A stretch of 64,000 nt of DNA from Phytohabitans maris. Lineage in GTDB: Bacteria; Actinomycetota; Actinomycetes; Mycobacteriales; Micromonosporaceae. Below the pieces are notes generated by a model. That model did not search any database. It was not told where the DNA came from and was given only the letters and a program-made list of their open reading frames with translations. The stretch lies in assembly GCF_031085175.1 (NCBI RefSeq), contig NZ_JAVHUY010000014.1, forward strand, positions 124,001-188,000. The letters run 5' to 3'. The translations under genes were made by a program, and so were the position numbers. Of this stretch, positions 1 to 7,224 are shown piece after piece. How positions within the stretch are numbered: position 1 is the first letter of the stretch; the number at the start of each line of letters is the position of its first letter.

Positions 1-58
1 GTGATCGTGGTATTTCAGTGCCCCTCTGTGGGCACCTAGATACCACGATCTGATTCCG
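1..58. repeat. Dispersed palindromic element, copy A
   Basis: An imperfect inverted repeat with about 20-bp arms that begin GATCGTGGTA and end TACCACGATC, closed by a short loop. It matches copy B at 57042-57099 along its whole length, including the trailing CTGATTCCG. The arms differ between copies in ways that partly keep pairing: a T-A pair here is C-G in copy B. It may extend left of the window. It lies downstream of the leftward gene at 86-502 and could act as a terminator or a mobile REP-like unit. Confidence 0.8.
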
Positions 59-85
59 GAGGGTGAGGGGCGCCGAGGGCGCGGC

Positions 86-502
86 TCAGCGGAGGCGGCG
101 CAGGACGACGACCGGGATGGTGCGGGTGGCGGCCTTGGCCTGGTGGTCGGCGAAGAACGGGTACCGCTCGACCACGCCGGCGAAGATCTCGTCGCGCTCG
201 GCGCCGCGCGGGACCACGGCGGTGGCCTGGTACCTCTCGCCCTCGACCTCCACCGTGACCTCGGGGTGGGCGACCAGGTTGCGGTACCAGTCGGGGTGTT
301 TCGGTGCGCCCGCGTTGGAGGCGATGACCAGCAGGTCGTCTCCGTGCGGAAGGAACATCATCGGGGCGGTGTGTGGCGTGCCGGTGCGGGCGCCGGTGGT
401 GGTCAGCAGCAGCATCGGCCGGCCGTGCGCGCTGCCGCCGGCGGCCCGGAACTCCTCGATGACCTGGCGGTTGTGGGCCTTCATGTCGGCGGGAATGGTC
501 AT
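86..502 (-). CDS. Nitroreductase/deazaflavin-dependent oxidoreductase family protein
   Basis: A 138-residue protein of the Ddn-like split-barrel family (PF04075). Visible family marks are the stretch RPMLLLTTTGARTGTPHTAP near residues 28-47, then a hydrophobic strand (DDLLVIAS) and the segment KHPDWYRNLVAHPEVTVEV near residues 68-86. The family uses F420H2 to reduce quinones, nitro compounds or similar acceptors; the substrate here cannot be told. Length is typical for the family. It is transcribed alone, leftwards, towards the palindrome at position 1. Confidence 0.85.
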   Translation of the reverse strand: MTIPADMKAHNRQVIEEFRAAGGSAHGRPMLLLTTTGARTGTPHTAPMMFLPHGDDLLVIASNAGAPKHPDWYRNLVAHPEVTVEVEGERYQATAVVPRGAERDEIFAGVVERYPFFADHQAKAATRTIPVVVLRRLR

Positions 503-611
503 GCTTCCTCCGTGGTCATCCGGCTGGCGCGCAGGACCCCGAAACTAGCCGAGGTCCCTGACAGGGCGTGTCAGGGACCGGCCGGCGCCGCGCCGCTGGG
601 ATGATCTAGGC

Positions 612-1574
612 ATGTATCCGGCTGTGCCACGGGTGGACATCGAGGTCGCCGCCGGCGGTCACGACTTCACCGAGGCGTGGCTGCGCAACCGGCGGCTCTC
701 CGAGCACACCCGCGCCGCGTACCGCCGGGACATCGCCGGCTGGCTCGCCTGGTGCACGGCCCGCGACCTGGAGCCGCTGCGCGCGTCGTTCCTGGACGTC
801 AACGCGTACGGCCGGGACCTGGAGGCGACCGTCGACCCGCGCAGCGGCCGCCCGCTCACTCCGGCCACCGTGGCGCGCAAGCTCTCCGCGCTGTCCAGCT
901 GGTACGACTTCCTCACCAAGCTCCGCGCGGTCGAGGCCAACCCGGTCGCCGGCGCCGACCGCCCCAAGGTCGCCCGCGACCACTCCAGCACCGTCGGCCT
1001 CACCCCGGAGGAGGTGGACGCGCTGCTCGCGGCCGCGGACGCCGACACCGGGCCGCATGCGGCCCGCAACCGGGCCGCCGTCGCGCTCCTGGCCGACCTG
1101 GGGCTGCGGGTGGGTGAGCTGGTCAGCTTGGATCTTTCGGACATCGGGTACGAGCGGGGGCATCGCAGCGTCCGTTTCGTGGGCAAGGGCGGCAAGCCGC
1201 GCCGGCGGGCCCTGACCCCGGGCACGTCCGCCGCGCTCGATGCCTACCTGCGGGTGCGGCCCGGCCCGGGCGAGGGCGCGGTGTTCCTGACCGCCAGCGG
1301 TGCCCGCCTGGACCGGCACGCGGTGTTCCGCCTGGTGCGGCGCCTGGCCCGGCTGGCCGGGATCCCGGCGTGGGCGAAGCTGTCGCCGCACTCGCTGCGG
1401 CACGCGTTCGCCACGACCGCCCGCGCCGAGGGGGTGCCGCTGGAGGACGTGCAGGACGCGATGGGGCACGCCGACCCGCGCACGACCCGCCGCTACGACC
1501 GCGACCGGCACAACCTGGACCGCGACCCCGCGTACGCGATCTGGGCCGCCCGCGCCCGCCGCACCGCCCGCTGA
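612..1574 (+). CDS. Tyrosine-type recombinase/integrase
   Basis: A 320-residue XerC/D-like recombinase. The N-terminal SAM-like DNA-binding domain covers about residues 17-110 and the catalytic domain about 125-310. Candidate active-site residues are Arg166 (GLRVGEL), Lys in GKGGK near 191-195, His260 and Arg263 (HSLRHAF), His286 (GHAD) and the nucleophile Tyr295 (TTRRYDR), so it looks intact. No phage or plasmid genes and no obvious attachment site lie beside it. It may be a chromosomal XerC/D paralogue or an integrase left behind by a lost element. Confidence 0.9.
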   Translation: MYPAVPRVDIEVAAGGHDFTEAWLRNRRLSEHTRAAYRRDIAGWLAWCTARDLEPLRASFLDVNAYGRDLEATVDPRSGRPLTPATVARKLSALSSWYDFLTKLRAVEANPVAGADRPKVARDHSSTVGLTPEEVDALLAAADADTGPHAARNRAAVALLADLGLRVGELVSLDLSDIGYERGHRSVRFVGKGGKPRRRALTPGTSAALDAYLRVRPGPGEGAVFLTASGARLDRHAVFRLVRRLARLAGIPAWAKLSPHSLRHAFATTARAEGVPLEDVQDAMGHADPRTTRRYDRDRHNLDRDPAYAIWAARARRTAR

Positions 1575-1640
1575 CCGGCCGCGGGTGCCCCGCCGGTGCG
1601 GGCAGCTCCAGAGCGTCGCGCACGCACAGCCCGGGTCCGG

Positions 1641-1979
1641 TCAGGTGTTGTCGAGGTGTCGCTCCAGCCGGTCGAGGCTTTGCGACCACAGCCGCCGGTA
1701 GGGGGCCAGCCACGTGTCGATCTCGGCGAGGGGCTCGGGGCGCAGCTCGTACCAGCGGCGCTGGGCGTCCTGCCGCACTCGCACCAGGCCGGCCTCGCGG
1801 AGCACCCGCAGGTGCTTGGAGGTGCCCGGCTGGGTCAGCCCGAGCCGCTCGACCAGCTCGCCGACCGGGCGGGGGCGCTCCAGCAGCAGGTCGAGGATGC
1901 GGCGGCGGGTCGGCTCGGCCAGGACGTCAAAGGTCGACAGCACCCATCGAATATAACCCGCCCCGCATATACCGGTCAC
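1641..1979 (-). CDS. ArsR-family winged-helix transcriptional regulator
   Basis: A regulator of about 100-112 residues. The HTH is clear: FDVLAEPTRRRILDLL, then VGELVERLGLTQPGTSKHLR with the recognition helix, then a wing with RRWYELRPEPL. The C-terminal WLAPYRRLWSQSLDRLERHL is typical of the ArsR subgroup that regulates SRPBCC/AHSA1 proteins. Two GTG starts are possible: 1979, just past the stop of the upstream gene (coupled), or 1943, which begins directly at the conserved domain. No Cys metal site is seen, so metal sensing is unlikely. Confidence 0.88.
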   Translation of the reverse strand: MTGICGAGYIRWVLSTFDVLAEPTRRRILDLLLERPRPVGELVERLGLTQPGTSKHLRVLREAGLVRVRQDAQRRWYELRPEPLAEIDTWLAPYRRLWSQSLDRLERHLDNT

Positions 1980-1980
1980 G

Positions 1981-3120
1981 TCAGGCGTGGCCGCCCACGG
2001 TGACCTCGCCGAGCGTCAGCGTGGGGGTGGCTTCGAGGATCTCCCCCAGCCGCTCGACCTGCTCCCCCAGCGCCTTGAGCCGCGCCGGGCTGAGCGTGCC
2101 GAACGCCTCGACCGTCACCGCGATCCGCTTGCCGGAGCGGCGCTGGTGCCAGATCCCGGCGACCGTGCCGTCGACGAGCAGGACCGCGAAGTTGCCGGCC
2201 TGGCCGCGGTTGAGCGCCCGCTCGCCGGCGCGGCCGGGGAAGACCTTGTCGCGGGGGTGGCAGCCGATCGCGTACGCGTCGAAGTAGGGCAGCAGCCGCA
2301 CCCCGCGCGGCCGCCCGGCGGGCATGTCCGTGTCGCCGGCCACCACCCAGGCGGGCGCGCCGTCGACGGTGACCTCCTCCAGTCCCGCGGCGGCGAACAG
2401 CTCCTGGGCGGTGCGCTGCCCGATCGCCAGCCACTTGGCGAAGTGGGCGGGCGTGGCCGGCCCGTACCCGTGCAGGTAGTGCCGGACCAGCGTGGACAGC
2501 GCCTGGTCCGGCGGCGCGGCCTGGAAGCCGGGCAGCCAGCGGGCCGGGCTGGTGTACGTGGTCTGCCGTCCCCGGTTGGGGCCGAAGCACATCGCCCCGC
2601 GCCGCGTGGCGACCTCCATCGCCTGCATCCACCGCGGCCACCGGTCCTGGAATGCCTCCATCACCCGTTCGCCGGCCCACGGCCCGCACCGGGCGACCAC
2701 CTCGGCGGTCAGCTCCTCGCTGGTCAGCTCGGCGTCGGCGAGCGCCGCGCCGACCGCGGCGACGACCCGGTCGACCTGGGCGGGGGTCATGAGCGCGTTG
2801 GCGCCGGTCGCGTACGGCGGGGACGGCAGCGCGCCGAGCGCACCGGTCCACATCGGCAGGTCGGCGGTGGCGAGCAGGTGCACGGTGCCGCGCGGGCCGC
2901 GGGTCTTGACCAGCGTGCGCTCGGCCCACAGCGCCCGCCGCACGTCGAGGCGGGTGGCGCCGGCGACCCGTACCCCGATCGACGCCTCGGCGGCGGACAT
3001 GACCTGGGCGTGCGCGCCGCACATCGCGCTCACCGCGGCGGGCAGGTCGGTGGCGGGGGCGGCCAGCCCGTGCCGTTCGAGGCGGCGGGCGACCACCTGC
3101 GCCCAGGTGAGCGCCTTCAC
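1981..3120 (-). CDS. Winged-helix DNA-binding domain protein (AlkZ-like, PF06224)
   Basis: About 379 residues of the HTH_42/AlkZ-like family. Marks are the N-terminal LTWAQVVARRLERHGL, the segment TLVKTRGPRGTVHLLATADL and the C-terminal KIAVTVEAFGTLSPARLKAL. Some members are DNA glycosylases that unhook crosslinks or alkylated bases; others have no known role. I chose the GTG at 3120 because family members begin just before LTWAQ; the frame is open to 3204. The ArsR gene follows immediately, so the two are probably co-transcribed. Confidence 0.78.
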   Translation of the reverse strand: MKALTWAQVVARRLERHGLAAPATDLPAAVSAMCGAHAQVMSAAEASIGVRVAGATRLDVRRALWAERTLVKTRGPRGTVHLLATADLPMWTGALGALPSPPYATGANALMTPAQVDRVVAAVGAALADAELTSEELTAEVVARCGPWAGERVMEAFQDRWPRWMQAMEVATRRGAMCFGPNRGRQTTYTSPARWLPGFQAAPPDQALSTLVRHYLHGYGPATPAHFAKWLAIGQRTAQELFAAAGLEEVTVDGAPAWVVAGDTDMPAGRPRGVRLLPYFDAYAIGCHPRDKVFPGRAGERALNRGQAGNFAVLLVDGTVAGIWHQRRSGKRIAVTVEAFGTLSPARLKALGEQVERLGEILEATPTLTLGEVTVGGHA

Positions 3121-3317
3121 CGCGCCACCGTGGCGGCGGGCGGCCGGGGGGGTACGGGCGAGGCGGTCGGGGATGTCGGTCCGCAAGGGCGTCATGCCCT
3201 CCACGGTAGGAGCGAGTTAGGACAGGTCCGGTCACGGTTGGCGCCGTGACCCGGCGCCGCGCTGGCCGGCCGGGGCACGCGGGCCGCCGGCGCGCTCGGC
3301 GGTCCGCAGGAGGTGCA

Positions 3318-3368
3318 CTAGCAGCAGCCGCCGCCACAGCAGCCACCGCAGCAGTCCCGCTTGGTCAT
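3318..3368 (-). CDS. 16-residue cysteine-rich micropeptide (candidate metal binder)
   Basis: A tiny open frame that encodes MTKRDCCGGCCGGGCC: six cysteines as three CC pairs spaced by glycines. Its ATG overlaps the TGA of the MerR gene (TGATG), and a near-perfect Shine-Dalgarno (GGAGGAGGTGA) lies about 7-10 nt upstream, inside the last MerR codons. Together these favour real, coupled translation. The CC-GG-CC-GGG-CC pattern is metallothionein-like, and the upstream gene is a Cys-containing MerR regulator, so a metal-binding or buffering role is inferred. I know of no named family for it. Confidence 0.6.
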   Translation of the reverse strand: MTKRDCCGGCCGGGCC

Positions 3369-3796
3369 CACACGCTCACCTCCTCCCGCTCCGGTCCGCA
3401 CCAGGTCCCCGGCGCCGGCGGCGGGCATTGCCGGGACGGCAGCGCTTCGACCATCGCCGCCATCTCCTCCCGCAGCGCGGAGAGCCGGGCCATCTCGGCG
3501 TCGACCTCGGCCAGCCGCCGGCGCAGCAGCTGCTCGGCCGGCTCGCACGGGCAGGTGCCGGTGTCGCGGATGGCGAGCAGGTCGGCGATGTCCCGCAGCC
3601 GCAGCCCGAGCCGCTGGCAGCCCTGGATGAACCTCAGCCGGTCCAGCGCGCCCCCGTCGTACGCGCGGTAGCCGCCGGCGGTGCGCCGCGGCGCCGGCAG
3701 CAGCCCGGCCCGCTCGTAGTACCGCACCGTGTCGGCCGGCACCCCGGCCACTTTCGCCAGCTCACCGACCCGCAGCCCGCGCAACGTCGTGGTCAT
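3368..3796 (-). CDS. MerR-family heavy-metal-type regulator
   Basis: A 142-residue MerR protein. The winged HTH is residues 8-45 (VGELAKVAGVPADTVRYYER, GGYRAY), followed by the dimerization helix at about 86-118. Cysteines at 60, 82, 84, 124 and 133, with a CPC pair where the helix begins, suggest a thiol metal site like those of heavy-metal MerR regulators; which metal is unknown. Its promoter (3804-3834) has the stretched spacer and dyad typical of MerR control, and the ATG lies about where transcription should start, so the mRNA may be leaderless. It is coupled to the downstream Cys-rich micropeptide. Confidence 0.88.
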   Translation of the reverse strand: MTTTLRGLRVGELAKVAGVPADTVRYYERAGLLPAPRRTAGGYRAYDGGALDRLRFIQGCQRLGLRLRDIADLLAIRDTGTCPCEPAEQLLRRRLAEVDAEMARLSALREEMAAMVEALPSRQCPPPAPGTWCGPEREEVSV

Positions 3797-3803
3797 GTGA
3801 CCA

Positions 3804-3834
3804 ACGTAAACCTTGGAGTATGGTCCAACGTCAA
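3804..3834 (-). promoter_or_regulatory. MerR-type promoter/operator of the merR-micropeptide unit
   Basis: On the minus strand a -35 TTGACG (3834-3829) is followed by a 19-bp spacer holding the dyad TTGGA-N6-TCCAA, then a weak -10 (TTACGT, or TACGTT with a 20-bp spacer). A 19-20 bp spacer with a central dyad is the classical layout of promoters twisted open by MerR proteins. The carbonic anhydrase gene starts 60 bp away on the other strand. Confidence 0.7.
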
Positions 3835-3893
3835 GCCCGAACCGGCAGACTCCTTGGAGACGGGACCGGACTGGCGGCGCGGGAGTGTGCGGG

Positions 3894-4523
3894 ATGGACG
3901 ACGGCATCGGCAGTGAGTGGCCGGCGACGCCGGCGTCGGCGCTGCAGCTGCTGGTGGAGGGAAACAAGCGGTTCGTGGCCGGCGAGCGGCTCCACCCCCA
4001 CCAGGACGCCGACCACCGGGCGGCGCTCGCGCCGGCGCAGCGGCCGTTCGCGGTGCTGTTCGGGTGCAGCGACTCCCGGCTCGCCGCCGAGATCATCTTC
4101 GACCGCGGGCTGGGTGACCTCTTCGTCGTCCGCACCGCCGGGCAGGTGGTCGGGGCGGAGGTGCTGGGCAGCATCGAGTACGCGGTGGCGGCCCTGGACA
4201 CGCCGCTGATCGCGGTGCTCGGGCACGACTCGTGCGGGGCGATCGCGGCCGCGTACGACGCGGTGCGGCACGGCACCACCCCGGACGGGTTCGTCCGGGA
4301 CGTGGTGGAGCGGGTGATGCTGAGCGTGCTCGCGGTCCGCGGCCAGGCCCTCGCCGACGCCGACGCGGCCGTGGAGGAGCACATCCGGTACACGGTCGAC
4401 CTGCTGGTCCGCCGCTCCCAGGTGATCGCCGACCGGCTCGCCGAGGGCCGCCTCGGCGTGGTCGGCCTCTCCTACGGCCTGGCCGAGGGGACGGTGCGCC
4501 GGGTCTCCGGTCACGGCGTCTGA
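3894..4523 (+). CDS. Beta-carbonic anhydrase
   Basis: A 209-residue beta-class carbonic anhydrase, which interconverts CO2 and bicarbonate. The zinc ligands are Cys58, His111 and Cys114, in CSDSR and GHDSCGA, with the Asp60-Arg62 dyad. The VVRTAGQV and EYAVAALDTPLIAVLGH stretches are also conserved. I chose the ATG at 3894; the frame is open upstream to a TTG inside the MerR operator, which is unlikely. Its last codons overlap an antisense remnant at 4511-4621. Confidence 0.93.
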   Translation: MDDGIGSEWPATPASALQLLVEGNKRFVAGERLHPHQDADHRAALAPAQRPFAVLFGCSDSRLAAEIIFDRGLGDLFVVRTAGQVVGAEVLGSIEYAVAALDTPLIAVLGHDSCGAIAAAYDAVRHGTTPDGFVRDVVERVMLSVLAVRGQALADADAAVEEHIRYTVDLLVRRSQVIADRLAEGRLGVVGLSYGLAEGTVRRVSGHGV

Positions 4524-4621
4524 AACCGTCGCAGCGCGTCCAGGCAGGCTTCGGCCAGCCCGGGGTGGCCGTCGCCGGCGTCGAGCAGCCCGTGCGCGTA
4601 CGGCTCGATGTGCGGGTACAT
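4511..4621 (-). pseudogene. Internally deleted proline iminopeptidase (36 codons)
   Basis: The minus strand has an open frame starting MYPHIEPYAHGLLDAGDG, the hallmark N-terminus of proline iminopeptidases (alpha/beta hydrolases of about 310-320 residues). It then jumps straight to HPGLAEACLDALRRFQTP, which resembles the extreme C-terminus of such enzymes. The catalytic Ser, Asp and His are all missing. The reading frame is still open and a GGGGGAG ribosome site precedes the ATG. I read it as a large in-frame internal deletion; a very short unrelated peptide is the alternative. Confidence 0.65.
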
Positions 4622-4634
4622 CACTCCCCCAATC

Positions 4635-4648
4635 TAACAGCGCTGTTA
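4635..4648. promoter_or_regulatory. Palindromic operator, probable MarR site
   Basis: A perfect 14-bp palindrome, TAACAGCGCTGTTA, lies 10 bp before the MarR start and 13 bp before the divergent iminopeptidase remnant. MarR regulators commonly bind such sites to repress themselves and the divergent gene. Confidence 0.75.
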
Positions 4649-4658
4649 CATTAGCCGG

Positions 4659-5132
4659 GTGACACCGGACCGCGACGCCGTGGGCACTCTGATGCGGCAC
4701 GTGCTGGAGCTGCTCGACGGCGACGTGGCCGCCGTCTACCGCGACGCCGGCCTGCCCGACTACCGGCCGCGCTTCTCCCCGCCGATCCGCGCACTGGTCG
4801 CCGCCGGCCCGATGCCGATCCGCGACCTGGCCGCGGCGGTCGGCGTCACCCACTCGGCGGCCAGCCAGACGGTCGCCCAGATGACCCGCGCCGGCCTGGT
4901 CGAGCTGGCGCCCGGCACCGACGCGCGGCAGCGGATCGTGACGCTCACCGGCCGCGCCCGCTCGCTGCTGCCGGCGATCGAGGCCGAGTGGGCCGCCACC
5001 AGCGCCGCGATGCGCGAGCTCGACGCCGAGCTGCCGATGCCCGTGGCCGACCTGCTCACGGCCGTGCTCGCCGCACTGTCGCGGCGCCCGTTCCGGGAGC
5101 GGATCCGGGCCTTCGAAGGCACCCCGATCTGA
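4659..5132 (+). CDS. MarR-family transcriptional regulator
   Basis: A 157-residue winged-helix regulator. The HTH is IRDLAAAVGVTHSAASQTVAQM near residues 49-70 and the wing is DARQRIVTLT near 88-97. The helical ends would form the dimer interface. The GTG start is set by the palindromic operator just upstream. Its likely divergent target is the deleted iminopeptidase, so it may be an orphan regulator now. The stop codon overlaps the first bases of a 58-bp dispersed repeat. Confidence 0.88.
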   Translation: MTPDRDAVGTLMRHVLELLDGDVAAVYRDAGLPDYRPRFSPPIRALVAAGPMPIRDLAAAVGVTHSAASQTVAQMTRAGLVELAPGTDARQRIVTLTGRARSLLPAIEAEWAATSAAMRELDAELPMPVADLLTAVLAALSRRPFRERIRAFEGTPI

Positions 5133-5188
5133 GCTACCGCGACGCCCGCCGTGGTCCGGACCGTCGCTCCCGCGGCCTCACCCTCCGC
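5131..5188 (+). repeat. 58-bp dispersed repeat, copy 1
   Basis: Begins within the MarR stop codon. It matches 46468-46411 (minus strand) at 56 of 58 positions. A 22-bp piece recurs at 14388-14409 and a 19-bp piece at 14689-14707. It encodes nothing I can recognise. Confidence 0.85.
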
Positions 5189-5260
5189 CGTGGGCGATCT
5201 CACCCCGCCGGTCCCGCCCGGATCGCGACGTTCACGGCTCAGCACCGGACCGTCCCAGCA

Positions 5261-5308
5261 GATCGTGGTACGGATCCGCCCGCGCGGGGGCTGTTGCGTA
5301 CCACGATC
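5261..5308. repeat. Palindromic element with GATCGTGGTA ends, copy C
   Basis: Perfect 12-bp arms GATCGTGGTACG/CGTACCACGATC around a 24-bp GC-rich spacer. It shares only the arm tips with the 58-bp palindromes at 1 and 57042, so it is a divergent relative. It lies between the MarR gene and the phosphoesterase gene. Confidence 0.75.
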
Positions 5309-5370
5309 TCGACGGCCGCTCGCCCGCCCGGCGGTGCCGGGTCGTCCGGGGCGGGTCCTAGGCTGGCGGG

Positions 5371-5868
5371 GTGCGCCTGGTCATCACGTCGGACACCCAC
5401 CTGCCGGCCCGGGCCCGCGACCTGCCCGCACCGCTGTGGGCCGCGGTCGACGCGGCCGACGTCGTCGTCCATGCCGGCGACTGGGTGTCGGTGGACGCGC
5501 TCGACACCCTGCGCAGCCGGGCCGCCCGGCTGATCGGCGTGTACGGCAACAACGACGGTCCCGCCCTGCGGGCCCGGCTGCCCGAGGTCGCCCGCGCCGA
5601 CCTGGGCGGCCTGCGGCTGGCGGTGGTGCACGAGACCGGTCCCGCCGCCGGCCGGGAGGCACGCTGCGCGGCCCGCTTCCCCGATGTCGACGTGCTGGTC
5701 TTCGGCCACTCCCACATCCCGTGGGACACCGTCGCCCCGGGCGGCCCGCGGCTGCTCAACCCCGGCTCGCCGACGGACCGCCGCCGCCAGCCGTATGCGA
5801 CATTCCTGACCGCGACGGTGCGGTCCGGTCTGCTCGGTGACGTCCAGCTGCACCGGATCGGTCAGTAG
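5371..5868 (+). CDS. YfcE/MJ0936-type metallophosphoesterase
   Basis: A 165-residue calcineurin-like phosphodiesterase. All metal motifs are in order: SDTH (7-10), GDW (36-38), GNND (54-57), VVH (86-88) and GHSH (110-113), ending with the LLNPGS turn. Family members hydrolyse phosphodiesters with Mn or Ni; the natural substrate is unknown. The GTG start gives the canonical MRLVITSDTH opening. It overlaps the convergent DinB gene by 7 bp. Confidence 0.92.
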   Translation: MRLVITSDTHLPARARDLPAPLWAAVDAADVVVHAGDWVSVDALDTLRSRAARLIGVYGNNDGPALRARLPEVARADLGGLRLAVVHETGPAAGREARCAARFPDVDVLVFGHSHIPWDTVAPGGPRLLNPGSPTDRRRQPYATFLTATVRSGLLGDVQLHRIGQ

Positions 5869-6380
5869 TAGCCCGTTTCCCCGTCGAGCAGCTCGCGGAT
5901 CGCGTCGAGGTGCCCGGCGTGCCGCGCGGTCTCCTCGACCATGTGGATGAGCATCCACCGCAGCGTGGCCTGCGCCGACCGGAACCGCGGGTGGCGGCCC
6001 ACCTCGTCCAGCGGGTGCGCGGCCACGATCTCGTTGGAGCGCTGGCACTGCCGGTCGTACTCGTCGAGCAGCTTCGCCAGGGACGCCCCGGCCTCGACGC
6101 GCATGTCGGCGTCCTCGGGCTCCTCCAGGTACTGCGGGTTGTCCGCGTACGACCCGCCGAGGAACAGCACCTCGAACCAGCCGTGCTCGGTCCACCGCAG
6201 GTGCGAGATCAGCCCGGCGACGGTCATCAGCGGCGAGGTGGGCAGCACGATCCGGTGGGCGTCCACCTCGGACAGTCCCGCGCACTTGTAGTGGACGATC
6301 GCGCGCTGCATGTCGAGCCAGCCGACGAGCTGGGTGCGCTCGTCCGCGACGAACGGCGGTCGATCTCTGGGTGGCGGCAT
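5862..6380 (-). CDS. DinB/DUF664 family protein
   Basis: A 172-residue four-helix-bundle protein of the DinB/DUF664 type. Putative metal histidines are in ISHLRWTEHGWFEVLF (near 59-74), in MLIHMVEETARHAGHLDAIRE near the C-terminus. Some relatives are thiol (mycothiol or bacillithiol) S-transferases. I chose the ATG that begins MPPPRDRP. Its tail overlaps the phosphoesterase gene on the other strand. Confidence 0.87.
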   Translation of the reverse strand: MPPPRDRPPFVADERTQLVGWLDMQRAIVHYKCAGLSEVDAHRIVLPTSPLMTVAGLISHLRWTEHGWFEVLFLGGSYADNPQYLEEPEDADMRVEAGASLAKLLDEYDRQCQRSNEIVAAHPLDEVGRHPRFRSAQATLRWMLIHMVEETARHAGHLDAIRELLDGETGYY

Positions 6381-6438
6381 GCCGGCGACCGTACCGGACC
6401 GGCGTGGCGCCGGGCACCGCATTTCCCGGCCGTGGCTC

Positions 6439-6939
6439 ATGCTGGAGGGCGTGCTCGACCACGTCGGCGGAGTGTCCCGGCATCACACGCCGGAGTCGCT
6501 GCGCGCCCTGTTGCTGGCCCGCTCGACGCGGCGCCCGGACGGCTGCCTGATCGTGCGGGGCTACGGAAGCCAGCGCGGCGTCCACCAGAAGATCGCCGGG
6601 CGGGCCTGGGCGCACATAGTGGCGTACGCGGTCTTCGTCGGCCCGATCGACCCTCACCTCGAGGTCGACCACACCTGCGGGGTCAAGGACTGCGTCGAGC
6701 CCACCCACCTTCGCCAGGTCAGCCACGCGGAAAACTGCCGGTCCCGCGCGCAGGCCCCCACCTGCCGCAACGGTCACCAGCGCGAGCTCGACCCGTCGAC
6801 CGGCCGGCTACGCCGGCAGTGCGGGGTCTGCAACGCCGAGGCCCAGCGGCGGTGGCGCGCCCGCCAGGCGGCCGAACGCGCCGCGTCCCAAACGCCCGAG
6901 GGTCTGGCCGAGTCGAAGGCCCGGTGGGACGCCCGCTGA
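6439..6939 (+). CDS. HNH endonuclease, phage-type
   Basis: A protein of about 166 residues. The HNH nuclease motif is EVDHTCGVKDCVEPTHLRQV, with CxxC-like Zn ligands around it. A second zinc-knuckle-like piece, CRNGHQ...CGVCN, lies before a basic helix (AQRRWRARQ). The layout is that of homing-type or phage HNH enzymes, although no phage genes are near. The start is uncertain: ATG 6439 is used here, and a GTG at 6451 follows a GGAGG. Confidence 0.8.
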   Translation: MLEGVLDHVGGVSRHHTPESLRALLLARSTRRPDGCLIVRGYGSQRGVHQKIAGRAWAHIVAYAVFVGPIDPHLEVDHTCGVKDCVEPTHLRQVSHAENCRSRAQAPTCRNGHQRELDPSTGRLRRQCGVCNAEAQRRWRARQAAERAASQTPEGLAESKARWDAR

Positions 6940-7064
6940 CGCCCCCGGCCGCGGCCAGCGGGTGAGCGATACGAGTCACGCACCCCGACTACTACACCAG
7001 CCTGAGTCTTTACGCTTCATAGCCGTCATTATGATGCGCGCCCCGCAACGCTCTATTTGGATTG

Positions 7065-7098
7065 TTGGATTACCGGTAATGGCAATGCGGTAATCCAA
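7065..7098. promoter_or_regulatory. Inverted repeat upstream of the MMPL gene
   Basis: Perfect 11-bp arms TTGGATTACCG/CGGTAATCCAA separated by 12 bp, in the most AT-rich part of the 285-bp interval before the MMPL gene. A dimeric repressor site is likely; a leader hairpin is the alternative. The rest of the interval shows no gene. Confidence 0.65.
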
Positions 7099-7224
7099 GA
7101 GCGGCGTTTGACGGACGGCACAGGGACGAACGCTCAGGCAACCGTCAGGTTGGTGGGCGGCGGACCGTCAGCCACCGGCGGTGCGATGGGGGCTCCTCGA
7201 CCCACGACCACGGGAGTCCACCGC

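Noticed and set aside
612-1574. An integrated mobile island bounded by the tyrosine recombinase
   Set aside because: No tRNA, direct repeat ends, plasmid or phage genes were seen around it, and neighbouring genes look chromosomal.
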